64,000 bases of DNA. Source: Propionibacteriaceae bacterium (lineage in GTDB: Bacteria; Actinomycetota; Actinomycetes; Propionibacteriales; Propionibacteriaceae). The position numbers and the translations under genes were made by a program. The DNA is taken from assembly GCA_017306015.1 (NCBI GenBank), contig JAFKJK010000008.1, positions 1-64,000 of the forward strand, read 5' to 3'. Below, one piece after another: positions 1 to 8,604 of the stretch. Below the pieces are notes generated by a model, which saw only the letters and a list, made by a program, of their open reading frames with translations, ran no database searches and was not told where the DNA came from. The first letter of the stretch is position 1; the number at the start of each line of letters is the position of its first letter.

Positions 1-402
1 GTGCGCCGGTTGTTGTGTGACGCCGACCTGCTCCCGGTCGTCCTCGGCTCCCACTCCGAACCACTCGATGTGGGCCGGACCGTGCGGCTGGTCACCCCAG
101 CCATCCGGGCAGCACTCGAACTGCGTGATGGTGGTTGCATCTTCCCCGGCTGTGACGCCCCACCAGGTGGGTGTGAAGCCCACCACGTGATCCCGTGGTG
201 GGCCGGTGGTGTCACAGCGTTGCGCAATCTGGTGTTGGTGTGTCCGCACCACCACGGGATCCTGGAACCCAGCCGAGACCCGAACGCGGACCGGTGGAAG
301 ATCCTGTTCCGTAGCGACGGCATCCCCACCGTGGTCCCACCCCGGCGGGTCGACCCCCGTCAACGGCCCCGCATCCACGCCCGCCTCACCACCCGACACT
401 GA
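1..402 (+). CDS. DUF222/HNH endonuclease-like protein, C-terminal part (cut by window edge)
   Basis: The reading frame is open at the first base, so this is only the end of a longer protein; the DUF222-plus-HNH family (the kind encoded in mycobacterial REP13E12 repeats) is usually 400-500 residues long. The HNH module is complete: C46-x4-C51, the His pair 61-62, N76 and C81-x2-H84 form the zinc-binding beta-beta-alpha-metal nuclease core. A basic tail without a recognised domain follows. Actinobacterial genomes often hold many copies and their role is unsettled; a nuclease of repeat-associated or mobile elements is the usual guess. A strong palindromic repeat begins 11 bases after the stop codon, so the gene abuts a repeat field. 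The GTG at base 1 is the window edge, not a chosen start. Confidence 0.85.
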   Translation: MRRLLCDADLLPVVLGSHSEPLDVGRTVRLVTPAIRAALELRDGGCIFPGCDAPPGGCEAHHVIPWWAGGVTALRNLVLVCPHHHGILEPSRDPNADRWKILFRSDGIPTVVPPRRVDPRQRPRIHARLTTRH

Positions 403-412
403 CCCGGACGCC

Positions 413-448
413 CGCTCGTCATCCCGGCCTACGCCGGGATGACGAGCG
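413..448. repeat. Perfect 16-bp stem-loop (R-type palindrome) after the HNH gene
   Basis: Arms CGCTCGTCATCCCGGC and GCCGGGATGACGAGCG are exact reverse complements separated by a 4-base loop. It is the best-conserved R-type palindrome in the window. It lies just downstream of the HNH gene and could also act as a transcript-end hairpin, although no T-tract follows. Degenerate copies are seen near 591-614, 790-809, 916-936 and 1155-1176. Confidence 0.85.
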
Positions 449-464
449 AGGGTATGCCCAGGTC

Positions 465-614
465 TCGTCGTCCCGCGCGCCGACCCGGGACCCCCGGCAG
501 CCGACCAGCCGAACCCGGCCAGCCGTCCCAACAGACCCGCGTCCACGCCCGTGCCATCACCCGACACCAGGCACGCGCCCCCGCGTGGGATCCCGGCTTA
601 CGCCGGGATGACGA
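465..614 (+). repeat. Long composite repeat, copy 1 (150 bp)
   Basis: It starts with an imperfect L-type palindrome (TCGTCGTCCCG...CCCGGGA), continues through an approximately 90-base spacer and ends with an R-type palindrome and GATGACGA. The spacer contains phrases such as CACGCCCG and CGACACCAG that recur in the same order in the copy at 661-809, so the whole unit, not only the hairpins, has been duplicated. Confidence 0.75.
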
Positions 615-660
615 GGCGTGAACGGAACGGGGACGGTACCGTTCCGTCCCAGGCCGAGCG

Positions 661-809
661 TCGTCGTCCCGGGCCCCGACCCGGGATCCTGACGACCGAC
701 CAGCTGGACCGGCCAGCCGGGCCCAACAGCCACGCGTTCACGCCCGTTTCACCGCGCGACACCAGACACGCGTCCCAGGCGAGACCCGGGCTTTACGCCG
801 GGATGACGA
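661..809 (+). repeat. Long composite repeat, copy 2 (149 bp)
   Basis: Direct copy of the preceding unit in the same orientation and of nearly the same length, with a cleaner L-type palindrome (CCCGGGCCCCGACCCGGG). The two copies are separated by 46 bases that contain a small palindrome (GGAACGG...CCGTTCC around 624-647). Confidence 0.75.
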
Positions 810-856
810 GCCGTGGTACGAAATCGAACCGTCCCCATTCCGTGCCACAGGACCGC

Positions 857-935
857 GTCATCCGGGCTCTCATCGGGATCTGAGATCGAACGCGCCATCG
901 CCACCTAACGAGGTCCCGGCTTTCGCCGGGATGAC
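857..935 (+). repeat. Short composite (REPIN-like) element, 79 bp, degenerate
   Basis: Ends are the inverted repeat GTCATCC / GGATGAC. The interior contains the phrase GGGATCTGAGATCGAACG followed by AACGAGGTCCCGGC, which recurs in the element at 1095-1176. The left hairpin is decayed relative to that copy. Confidence 0.65.
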
Positions 936-1094
936 GAGAGGGCGTCGAGACGACAGGCGGGTGTCAGGGTGACGAGAGGGCGTCGAGACGACAAGTCGGC
1001 GTCGGCTGGGGGACGAGAGTGCCTCGCGATGATAGGTGGGCGTCGGAGTTACGGAAGCGGGGCCGGACCCCCCATCGCCGGGTGCAAGGTCATT

Positions 1095-1176
1095 GTCATC
1101 CCGGGCTCCAACCCGGGATCTGGGATCGAACGCACCATCAATGCCAACCGAGGTCCCGGCGTTTCGCCGGGATGAC
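1095..1176 (+). repeat. Short composite (REPIN-like) element, 82 bp
   Basis: Two different hairpins (L: CCCGGGCTCCAACCCGGG; R: CCCGGCGTTTCGCCGGG) flank a spacer of about 40 bases. The outermost 10 bases, GTCATCCCGG and CCGGGATGAC, are exact inverted repeats, so the whole element can fold on itself. This is the same design as the two 85-bp elements near 15.7 and 15.9 kb, with a different spacer. Confidence 0.75.
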
Positions 1177-1414
1177 CGGACGGTGCGGGATGGCAAGAGG
1201 GCACCGGGATGACAAGGAGAGACTGCGGACAGCCGAGGGTCCGCTTCGGCAAGCTTCAGGAACGACCGCTGGTCCGTTCCAGCCGTTCGGACGGCAGCGT
1301 CCCCACACCCGGACACCGCTCGAGGGTGTCCGGGGCGAGGCTGTCGGTAGTCCTGCTGCATCCCTCCCCGGGCGCGGGCTCACTATCCTGCTCCCAGGCT
1401 CAGGAAGGCAGGAC

Positions 1415-2773
1415 ATGGACAATCCGACGACCAAGGAGCTGACCCGGCAGGGCCGGGCGCTGCGTGAGCGGTCGCCGCGCGCGAGCCTCGGCACGGCGCC
1501 CAATCTCGACCGCGATCCGGTGGCGATCCTGGACGCCCAGAACGCCGCCCGGCTACCCGAGCTGGTCGGCGTCCGCTGGGGACGCATGGCCGCGTCCCCC
1601 TTCGCGTTCTACCGCGGCGCGGCAGCGGTGATGGCTCACGACTTGGCGCCCACCCCGGTCAGCGGACCGGTCGTGCAGGCCTGCGGCGACGCCCACCTGG
1701 CCAACTTCGGCTTCTACGCCTCGCCGGAGCGTGCACTCCTGTTCGACCTGAACGACTTCGACGAGACCACGGTCGCCCCCTGGGAATGGGACGTCGAACG
1801 GCTCGCCGCGTCGCTGGCCATCGCGAGCCGGGAGAGCGGCTTCGGCGCGGCCAACGAGCGGGCGGTGGCCGTAGCCGCTGCCCGCAGCTATCGGGTGACG
1901 ATGCGGCGGGCAGCGAAGCTCAGCGCCCTGGAGGTGTTCCACACCCAGGTGACGGCTGACGACCTGTTCACGATCGGCGCGGCCACCGACCGCGACGGCA
2001 AGGAACGACGTCGCCGGGTGAAGGAGATCGGCCGCGCGACGGCGAAGGCCAGGGCGCGGACGTCCGAGCACGCGCTGGCGAAGCTCTCGGTCACCGACGA
2101 CTCCGGGAGCCTGCGAATCGTCCAGCAGCCGCCACTGATGTACCGGCCCGACACCGCGCCGTCGGATCTGACCGAGGTGCCCGAGCGGTACCGCTCGACG
2201 GCGTCCCCGGACATCGAGGCGCTGCTCCGCCGCTTCCGTGCCGTCGACTACGCCCTTCGGGTCGTCGGCGTGGGCAGCGTCGGCACCCGGTGCTACATCC
2301 TGCTGTGCGTGGACGCGTCGGCGAACCCGCTGTTCCTCCAGGTGAAAGAGGCCTCGGCGACCGTGCTCGGGCCGTACGCCGGCGAAGGCCGGTACCGGCA
2401 CAACGGTCAGCGGGTGGTCGCCGGCCAGAGGATCATGCAGGCCGCCTCCGACCCGTTCCTGGGCTGGACCGAGTCCGAGGGACGCCACTACTACGTCCGC
2501 CAGTTCCGCGACATGAAGGGCGGCTTCGAGATCGAGCGGCTCTCCGCGCAACTGCTGGCCGACTATGCGGTGCTCTGCGGGGGAGTGCTCGCCCGGGCGC
2601 ACGCCCAGAGCTGCGAGCCGGCGCTGATCGCCGGCTACCTCGGCGGCGGCCCGGCCTTCGACGACGCGATCGCCGCGTTCGCCGTCCGCTACGCGGACCA
2701 GAACGAGCGCGACCACGCCGCCCTGGTGTCCGCGATCGCCGGCGGACGCGTCCACGCCGTAGCGGGAGCCTGA
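1415..2773 (+). CDS. DUF2252 family protein
   Basis: A 452-residue cytoplasmic protein of the DUF2252 family, which is widespread in actinobacteria, has no settled function and is thought to be related to the protein-kinase/aminoglycoside-phosphotransferase fold. The diagnostic blocks are present: SPFAFYRG at 61-68, CGDAHLANFG at 90-99 (the kinase-like catalytic loop analogue) and DLNDFDE at 111-117 (a probable metal-binding acidic cluster). The start chosen is the ATG after GGAAGG (eight bases earlier); a -10-like TATCCT lies at 1384-1389. The frame is open 132 codons further upstream, but that part runs through repeat sequence and has no family similarity. It appears monocistronic. Confidence 0.85.
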   Translation: MDNPTTKELTRQGRALRERSPRASLGTAPNLDRDPVAILDAQNAARLPELVGVRWGRMAASPFAFYRGAAAVMAHDLAPTPVSGPVVQACGDAHLANFGFYASPERALLFDLNDFDETTVAPWEWDVERLAASLAIASRESGFGAANERAVAVAAARSYRVTMRRAAKLSALEVFHTQVTADDLFTIGAATDRDGKERRRRVKEIGRATAKARARTSEHALAKLSVTDDSGSLRIVQQPPLMYRPDTAPSDLTEVPERYRSTASPDIEALLRRFRAVDYALRVVGVGSVGTRCYILLCVDASANPLFLQVKEASATVLGPYAGEGRYRHNGQRVVAGQRIMQAASDPFLGWTESEGRHYYVRQFRDMKGGFEIERLSAQLLADYAVLCGGVLARAHAQSCEPALIAGYLGGGPAFDDAIAAFAVRYADQNERDHAALVSAIAGGRVHAVAGA

Positions 2774-2797
2774 CCGTCGGTTGCCCGGCCGGCGGAG

Positions 2798-2843
2798 TTG
2801 CCTGCGCTCGATTAATGAGTACACTCAATAATGAGTTCACTCA
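2798..2843 (+). promoter_or_regulatory. Promoter with twin TetR-type operators
   Basis: A -35 TTGCCT (2798-2803) and -10 TACACT (2820-2825) are spaced by 16 bases. Two near-identical 12-bp palindromes follow closely: TGAGTACACTCA (2816-2827) covers the -10, and TGAGTTCACTCA (2832-2843) covers the start region; their centres are 16 bases apart. The arms TGAGT/ACTCA are of the sort bound by TetR-family lipid regulators. The adjacent TetR gene is the obvious candidate for the binding protein, which would make the unit autoregulated. Confidence 0.7.
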
Positions 2844-2859
2844 GTAACGAGGAGAGGCG

Positions 2860-3489
2860 ATGACCGAAGCGAGACCGCGCAGGGACCGGAACATGGACGC
2901 CAAGCGCGCCCGGATCTTCTCCGCCGCTGCGACGCTCTTCGCCGAGCGGGGCTACGCCGGCGTCACCACCCAGGCGGTGTCCGACGCCGCCGACGTCGCC
3001 GCCGGCACCCTGTTCCGCTACGCCGCCACCAAGGCCGACCTGCTGCTGATGGTGTACAACGACGAGTTCGCTCACGCGATCGAGGCCGGCCGACGGGCGG
3101 CCGCCGACCACGACGATGCGGCCGAGGCAGTGTTCGCCCTCGTCCTCCCCGTGCTGACCCGCAACGCCGAGCAGCCGGAGAACGCGATCCACTACCAGCG
3201 GGAGCTGCTGTTCGGGCACGGCCCGATGCTGCACCGTCCCGCCGGGCTGCGACTCGTGGCCGACCTGGAGGACGCGATCGCCGCCGTCCTGCTGCGGGCC
3301 GGCGGGCGGGACGACGAGCCGACCCGTGCTGAGGCGCAGCGCGCGTCCCGGCTGGTGTTCGCCGGCCTGCACCTCGCGCTGGCCCAGCCGGCGACGCACG
3401 CCCATTCCGACAAGTCCGCCGCGGATGAACTCCGCGCACAGGTGGCGCTGGTCGTCCGGGGGTACCTCGACTCCATCGGCCACCACTGA
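2860..3489 (+). CDS. TetR/AcrR family regulator, likely controls oleate hydratase
   Basis: A 209-residue repressor with a typical N-terminal helix-turn-helix at about residues 15-60 (ATLFAERGYAGVTTQAVSD, then AGTLFRYAATKADLL) and a variable helical ligand domain. The ATG is preceded by GAGGAG at a good distance. Two palindromic operators overlap the promoter just upstream, so it probably represses itself. The oleate hydratase gene follows 40 bases after the stop on the same strand and is likely co-transcribed. The inference is that a fatty acid or acyl-CoA is the inducer; the ligand domain itself does not show this. Confidence 0.85.
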   Translation: MTEARPRRDRNMDAKRARIFSAAATLFAERGYAGVTTQAVSDAADVAAGTLFRYAATKADLLLMVYNDEFAHAIEAGRRAAADHDDAAEAVFALVLPVLTRNAEQPENAIHYQRELLFGHGPMLHRPAGLRLVADLEDAIAAVLLRAGGRDDEPTRAEAQRASRLVFAGLHLALAQPATHAHSDKSAADELRAQVALVVRGYLDSIGHH

Positions 3490-3529
3490 TCACCCTGCGA
3501 GGCCCGCAGGAAACCACAAGGAGAGAGAC

Positions 3530-5209
3530 ATGACCCGCAAGGCATACCTGATCGGCGCCGGTATCGGCAGCCTGTCGGCAGCCGTCTACCTCATCCGGGA
3601 CGGGCACTGGGACGGCTCCCAGATCACCATCCTCGGGCTGGAGACGCATGGCGCCAACGACGGCAACACCGTCGCCGCGTACGAGAACGAGTACGGCCAC
3701 GGCAAGCTGGCGAACAACGCCGGCTACCTGAACCGCGGCGGCCGGATGCTCAACGAGGAGACCTACGAGAACCTCTGGGACATCCTGGCCACCATTCCGT
3801 CCCTGACCAGCCCGGGGAAGTCGGTGACCCGGGAGATCCTCGACTTCGACCACGCCCACCCGACCCACGACATCGGCCGGCTGATGGACGCCCAAGGCCC
3901 GCGCACCCGCGGCGACGCCGACGACTACGGCCACATGCAGTTCGACAACACCGACCGCATGTTGCTGACCAAGCTGATGACCCTGCCGGAGTCGAAGGAG
4001 GCCCGGCTCGACAACATCAGCATCGAGCAGTGGTTCGCGTCCAGCCCGCACTTCTTCGAGACGAACTTCTGGAAGATGTGGGAGACGACCTTCGCGTTCC
4101 TGCGCAACAACTCCGCCATGGAGCTGCGCCGCTACATGAACCGGATGATCCTGGAGTTCAGCCGGATCAACACCCTCGAAGGGGTCACCCGCACCCCGTA
4201 CAACCAGTACGAGAGCATCATCCTGCCGATGCGGGCCTGGCTGGAGGACAAGGGCGTCACCTTCGTCAACAACCGCAAGGTGACCGAGTTCGTCTTCGCC
4301 GACGACGACCGGCTGCGCGACGAGATCCGCGTTGTCGGGCTCAAGTACGAGGCGGTGGACGACGACAACCGGCCCGGCGAGATCGAGGTGTCCGACGGCG
4401 ACCTGGTCTTCTGCACGAACGGCTCGATCACCGACTCCACCTCACTGGGGGACCTCGACACCGCCATCGTCGAGGACACCCGCTACGCCCCGTCCGCCGC
4501 GCTGTGGAAGCAGGCGACCGAGCACGCCTACGGGCTGGGCAACCCGGACGCCTTCTTCGGCGACCGGACGCAGAGCGAGTGGACGAGCTTCTCGGTCACC
4601 ACGAACAACCACCTGCTGGTGAACGAGATCGCAGCGATCACCCGCCAGCTGCCCGGCAACGCGCTGAACACCTTCGTCGACAGCAACGCGACGATCTCGG
4701 TGGTCATCCACCACCAGCCCCACTTCGCGGCGCAGCAGCCGAACGAGACGGTCTTCTGGGGGTACGCGCTGTACCCGCGGCGGACGGGTGACTACGTGAC
4801 CAAGCCCTTCATCGAGATGACCGGACGGGAGATGCTCACCGAGGTGCTCGGCCAGCTCGACCACGTCGACACCCGGGCGGTGAAGATCTCCGCGAAGTCC
4901 GACGAGATCTGGGACTCGATCGTGAACGTGGTGCCCGCGCACCTGCCGTACGCCAGCGCGCTGTTCGCCCGGCGCGCCAAAGGCGACCGTCCCGACGTCG
5001 TCCCCGCGGGGTCGAAGAACCTGGCGTTCATCAGCCAGTTCGTCGAGATGCCGTTCGACATGGTCTTCACCGAGCAGTACTCCGTGCGGGCCGCACAGAT
5101 CGCCGTGTACCACTTCCTCGGCATCGGCGAGGACAGGCTGACGAAGCTGCACCACTACGAGCGTGACCCGAAGGTGCTGGCCAAGGCCGCGATGACGATG
5201 TTCCGCTGA
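3530..5209 (+). CDS. ohyA: Oleate hydratase (FAD-dependent, myosin-cross-reactive antigen family)
   Basis: A 559-residue enzyme that adds water to the cis-9 double bond of oleic and related free fatty acids, giving 10-hydroxy acids. The FAD-binding glycine motif GAGIGSLSAA is at residues 9-18. The family blocks NEYGHGKL, NAGYLNRGGRML and ENLWDILATIPSL follow. The residue after RGGR is Met73; most family members have a catalytic Glu there. I recall that the monomeric Rhodococcus enzyme OhyRe also has Met, so this protein probably belongs to that subgroup. The start was chosen for AAGGAGAGAG just before the ATG; the longer frame runs back into the TetR gene. It lies downstream of a TetR gene with operators and probably serves unsaturated-fatty-acid detoxification. 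Confidence 0.92.
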   Translation: MTRKAYLIGAGIGSLSAAVYLIRDGHWDGSQITILGLETHGANDGNTVAAYENEYGHGKLANNAGYLNRGGRMLNEETYENLWDILATIPSLTSPGKSVTREILDFDHAHPTHDIGRLMDAQGPRTRGDADDYGHMQFDNTDRMLLTKLMTLPESKEARLDNISIEQWFASSPHFFETNFWKMWETTFAFLRNNSAMELRRYMNRMILEFSRINTLEGVTRTPYNQYESIILPMRAWLEDKGVTFVNNRKVTEFVFADDDRLRDEIRVVGLKYEAVDDDNRPGEIEVSDGDLVFCTNGSITDSTSLGDLDTAIVEDTRYAPSAALWKQATEHAYGLGNPDAFFGDRTQSEWTSFSVTTNNHLLVNEIAAITRQLPGNALNTFVDSNATISVVIHHQPHFAAQQPNETVFWGYALYPRRTGDYVTKPFIEMTGREMLTEVLGQLDHVDTRAVKISAKSDEIWDSIVNVVPAHLPYASALFARRAKGDRPDVVPAGSKNLAFISQFVEMPFDMVFTEQYSVRAAQIAVYHFLGIGEDRLTKLHHYERDPKVLAKAAMTMFR

Positions 5210-5216
5210 GCCCGGT

Positions 5217-5242
5217 TCGAGCCGGCCGGTCCGACGGCTCGA
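5217..5242 (+). terminator. Stem-loop after oleate hydratase
   Basis: Arms TCGAGCCG and CGGCTCGA are exact complements around a 10-base loop, beginning eight bases after the hydratase stop codon. There is no T-tract, so it would be a weak intrinsic terminator or an mRNA-stabilising hairpin. Confidence 0.4.
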
Positions 5243-5259
5243 TGGGCGAGGATGGGGGC

Positions 5260-6009
5260 ATGCCCGCCACCGAGAGCACCGACTACCCGCGCATCGCCGC
5301 CACGGCGGGCACGCTCGCCGAGCTCGAGCCGTTGGTCGTTCAGTGCCGGGCCTGTCCCCGGCTGGTGGCCTGGCGGGAGGCGGTCGCAGTGGAGAAGCGG
5401 GCGGCTTTCCGCGGAGAGGTCTACTGGGCGCGTCCCGTCCCCGGATTCGGGGACGACGCCGCAGGGATCGTCGTGGTCGGACTCGCGCCGGCCGCGCACG
5501 GCGGCAACCGGACCGGACGGATGTTCACCGGCGACCGCTCCGGGGACTTCCTGTTCGCCGGGCTGTACCGCGCCGGACTGGCCAACCAGCCGACCGCGGT
5601 CTCCCGCGACGACGGCCTGCGGCTGACCGGCGTCCGGCTGCTTGCACCGGTCAAGTGCGCGCCGCCGGACAACAAGCCGACACCGGTCGAGCGCCGCACC
5701 TGCGCCCCCTGGCTCGCCCGTGAACTCGAACTGCTCGGCCCGACGGTCCGGGTGCTCGTCGCCCTCGGCGGTTTCGGCTGGAAGGCGCTGCTGGACACCC
5801 TCGCCGACCTCGGCTGGACGGTACCCAGGCCGCGTCCGACGTTCGGGCACGGCGCCGAAGTGCGGCTGAGGGGCCCGGACGGACGCGAGGTCACCCTGCT
5901 GGGCTGCTTCCACGTCTCCCAGCAGAACACGTTCACCGGACGGCTCACCCCGGTGATGCTGGACGCCGTCCTCGCCCGTGCGGTCGAGCTGGCCGGTGGG
6001 TCGGTCTGA
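5260..6009 (+). CDS. Uracil-DNA glycosylase, family 5 (UDGb), [4Fe-4S]
   Basis: A 249-residue DNA repair enzyme that removes uracil (and in this family often other deaminated bases) from DNA. Four cysteines for the iron-sulphur cluster are visible: C29, C32, C133 and C148. Motif A, GLAPAAHGGNRTGRMFTGD, is typical of family 5 because it lacks the polar water-activating residue of families 1-4; motif B is HVSQQNTFTG near the C-terminus. The ATG used has GCGAGGA eight to ten bases upstream; an in-frame ATG 18 bases earlier has no ribosome binding site and lies in the preceding hairpin. Family 5 enzymes are typical of high-GC actinobacteria and thermophiles. Confidence 0.9.
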   Translation: MPATESTDYPRIAATAGTLAELEPLVVQCRACPRLVAWREAVAVEKRAAFRGEVYWARPVPGFGDDAAGIVVVGLAPAAHGGNRTGRMFTGDRSGDFLFAGLYRAGLANQPTAVSRDDGLRLTGVRLLAPVKCAPPDNKPTPVERRTCAPWLARELELLGPTVRVLVALGGFGWKALLDTLADLGWTVPRPRPTFGHGAEVRLRGPDGREVTLLGCFHVSQQNTFTGRLTPVMLDAVLARAVELAGGSV

Positions 6010-6030
6010 TCTGACGCTCACCCAGGCGAT

Positions 6031-8604
6031 TCAGTCCGCCGCCCTGCTGAGGACGCGCACCCGTCCAGCGGCTCCGTCCACCTCGACGCGGTCGCCGGTT
6101 CGCAGCCGGACGGTGGCGTCCCCGCACCCGACGACGGCCGGGACGCCGAGTTCGCGGGCCACGATCGCGGCGTGACTCAGCGGCGCTCCTAGGTCGGTGA
6201 CGATCCCGCCCGCACGCGGGAACACCGGCGTCCAGCCGATGTTGGTGAGCCGGGTGACGAGGATCTCGCCGGCCTGGAGTTCATCGGCGTCCTCGAACCG
6301 GTCGAGCCGGCGCACCACGCCCTCCACGGTGCCGAGCGCCCCGGCGTGGCCGACGACCACGTCGGAGCCGTCATCGGGCAGCGGGTCTGCCCGGACACCG
6401 GCGACGTACACGTCCGTCCTGCGATCGGGGTCGGCAGCCCAGGCGAACGGGTCGAACGACCCGCAGATGATGCCCGGCAACGGCGGCAGTTGCCGGTACC
6501 GCCGGTAGGTGTCGCGTCGGAGCGCGAGCAGCCCGAGCGCGCTGCGATCGCCGTCGAGCGCGGCCAGCAGTTCTTCGATGGTGAGCAGGAACACGTCGTC
6601 GCCGATGTCGAGCAGGCTGCCCGCCCGGAGGGCGAACCGGCGCATGACCCCGGTCGTCCGGACCCCCTCGGAGCGGACGGACTCCCGCAGCGCCGCCCGC
6701 CTGGCGGCCCGTTCGAGCTGGCGACGAACCCGTGCAGCGAGCCGGGCGTCGCGCGTAGCCAGCCGGCTCAGCGCGGCGTCGAAGGCGTCCTGCTGGCGTT
6801 GCCGTCGGACGCCGAGGTCGGCGCCGCCGACTGCCTGCGCCAGCATCCGGTCGAGCCAGTCGGGGTCCTCCGCCGGCCGGGGCCACGCCAGTTCCGCCTC
6901 GTTGACGCCTCGGTGCCCGAAACGGTCGAGGTACTGCTCCCGCGAGAGCCGGCCGGCCAGAACATCCTGCAACCCGGCGGCCGGGCCGAGGCTCTCCAGG
7001 TCTCCGACGAGTCCGGACAGGTTCGACATCAGCGCCGAGGCGTCGTCCGCACCGAGCTGTTGACGGAGCTCGGCCTCCAGGAGCGCGGGGGAGTCCGAGC
7101 CGGCGGCGATCACCGCCCAGAAGGAGCCGATGGAGAAGTCGAGCAAGGCGTCGTGCCACAGCTGCCGCAGCTCTCCGGTAGTGGCGCAGGATTCGACCGC
7201 GGAGATCAGTTCGGCGCAGCGGGGCTGGTGGCCGCGCAGGAAGGCCGGCAGGCGACGTCGCGTCCAGGCGATCCGGGCCAGGCTGCCGAGCAGGGCCAGG
7301 CCGGCGTCGTTCCAGTCCCGTGACGTCATCGGCACCAGCGGCACCGGGACGTCGGCCGGCAGGTCGCCCCACCAGCCAGCGAGCTTGCGATACGCGTCTC
7401 TGGGGTCGAGCTTGCCGGACTTCCCGCGCCGCGCGGTGATCTGGACCGACAGGTTGGCGTAGGGCCGACCGCCGATGGAGCCGGCCATCTCCCGTCCCCG
7501 CAACGCCATGGACGGGCCGCCGTTGGCTTGCTGGTACGCCATCCAGGAGATGGTCAGCGGAGTCTGCGCCTCGGGATTGGCCTCGCCGAGATTGGTCGCC
7601 GACCACAGGCAGGCTCCGGCCAGCGAATCGTTGCGTTCCGCCGTCCGCGGCTGCCACGGATTGAGGGTCGTGATCGGACGGGCCTGGAGGATCCACACCC
7701 GACCACTGGCGAGGGCCCATTCGATGTCCTGCGGCACTCCGGCGAAGATGCCCTCGATGTCGTGCGCGCACCGATGCAGCACGTCCGCGACGGGACGCAG
7801 CGCGTCCGGGCCGGTGTACGCGCCGGAGGGTCGGGCCAGGCTGAACTCCGTCCCAGTGCTGGACCCCGACACCAGACTCTCGCCCAGCCCGTCCACAACG
7901 CTGCCGGTCATCCGTCCGAGGTCGCCGGTGAGCGGGTCAGCGGTGAACAGCACGCCGGCCTGTTCGGTCGGGACCAGCGCCTGGACGACCACCGCGACCT
8001 CGCCGTAGCGGCTCCCGACCGCCTCGCCGTAGCTCGCCACGCGGCCGGACTCGCCGGAGGCCAGCACGGTGGCGATCGCTGCGGGCACCTGTCCGGCGCT
8101 CACGTCGAGGACGGTCTCGTAGGCGCCGGCGAAGGAGGCGGACGCCGAGTCCTCGGCGAGCGCGGAGGAGCGGACGGCGAACCGCTGTCCGTCCGGGAAG
8201 CGCGCCAACTCCGCTGCCAGCGCGTCCGCAGCCGAGCGGGTCAGCGGGTGAGCGTCGAAGGCGCGCGGCAGCAGGACGAACCCGCGGGGCACCGGCAACC
8301 CGGCCCTGACCAGCCGCGACAGTGCCCGGGCCTTGCCGCCGGCCGTGGATTCGCCCGGGGGCAGTTCTCCGAGCCGGTAGACCGCCCGGCCAGCGGGCGC
8401 GTAGCCCGTCCTTGTGAGCGCGCGGCCGGTCCGGCGCCCCGCGGCCCAGCCCACGAACCACCCGATCGTGCCGCCCATCGGGGCTGCCAGGATGGCCCAT
8501 GGACTGAACCCGGTGAGCCACGCGCCGCCGAAGCCGAACACCGCTGCCACCGCGTTCGCTGTCGTGCTGACCAGGCGGGCGGCGCCGCGGTCAGTCAGGA
8601 ACAT
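6031..8604 (-). CDS. Membrane-anchored PEP-synthase/rifampin-phosphotransferase-like protein
   Basis: An 857-residue protein with PEP-synthase-type modules. The N-terminus carries two hydrophobic helices (about residues 14-55), unusual for this family. Next comes the PPDK/PEP-synthase nucleotide-binding domain (STAGGKARALSRL, then FAVRSSALAEDSASASFAG and GVLFTADPLTGD, ending QDIEWALASGRVWILQARP), a long helical middle region, and a C-terminal swivelling phosphohistidine domain with LSHAAIVARELG, where His811 would carry phosphate. The order ATP domain, substrate domain, His domain at the very end resembles rifampin phosphotransferase rather than true PEP synthase, but the substrate cannot be read from sequence. 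The start chosen overlaps the AbrB-like gene by 14 bases; an ATG 48 bases earlier is possible. Confidence 0.8.
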   Translation of the reverse strand: MFLTDRGAARLVSTTANAVAAVFGFGGAWLTGFSPWAILAAPMGGTIGWFVGWAAGRRTGRALTRTGYAPAGRAVYRLGELPPGESTAGGKARALSRLVRAGLPVPRGFVLLPRAFDAHPLTRSAADALAAELARFPDGQRFAVRSSALAEDSASASFAGAYETVLDVSAGQVPAAIATVLASGESGRVASYGEAVGSRYGEVAVVVQALVPTEQAGVLFTADPLTGDLGRMTGSVVDGLGESLVSGSSTGTEFSLARPSGAYTGPDALRPVADVLHRCAHDIEGIFAGVPQDIEWALASGRVWILQARPITTLNPWQPRTAERNDSLAGACLWSATNLGEANPEAQTPLTISWMAYQQANGGPSMALRGREMAGSIGGRPYANLSVQITARRGKSGKLDPRDAYRKLAGWWGDLPADVPVPLVPMTSRDWNDAGLALLGSLARIAWTRRRLPAFLRGHQPRCAELISAVESCATTGELRQLWHDALLDFSIGSFWAVIAAGSDSPALLEAELRQQLGADDASALMSNLSGLVGDLESLGPAAGLQDVLAGRLSREQYLDRFGHRGVNEAELAWPRPAEDPDWLDRMLAQAVGGADLGVRRQRQQDAFDAALSRLATRDARLAARVRRQLERAARRAALRESVRSEGVRTTGVMRRFALRAGSLLDIGDDVFLLTIEELLAALDGDRSALGLLALRRDTYRRYRQLPPLPGIICGSFDPFAWAADPDRRTDVYVAGVRADPLPDDGSDVVVGHAGALGTVEGVVRRLDRFEDADELQAGEILVTRLTNIGWTPVFPRAGGIVTDLGAPLSHAAIVARELGVPAVVGCGDATVRLRTGDRVEVDGAAGRVRVLSRAAD

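Larger units (their letters stand above)
403..1383. repeat. Repeat field 1, non-coding
   Basis: About 1 kb without a credible gene. It is filled with variants of two hairpin-forming motifs: an L type (CCCGGGCTCCRACCCGGG-like) and an R type (CCCGGC-nnnn-GCCGGGATGACGA-like). They occur alone and as ordered L-spacer-R composites, listed separately. Open frames here on either strand are translations of repeat sequence with skewed composition and no ribosome binding sites. The same L and R motifs recur in the two other repeat fields of this window near 9.0-9.8 kb and 15.5-15.95 kb, so they are a dispersed genomic family. Confidence 0.85.

Noticed and set aside
5242..5259. An earlier ATG for the uracil-DNA glycosylase
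   Set aside because: It has no ribosome binding site and lies at the foot of the stem-loop that follows the hydratase gene.
6031..8604. Calling the PEP-synthase-like gene a rifampin resistance gene
   Set aside because: The domain order is suggestive, but the substrate pocket cannot be judged by eye and the membrane helices are atypical, so only family resemblance is claimed.
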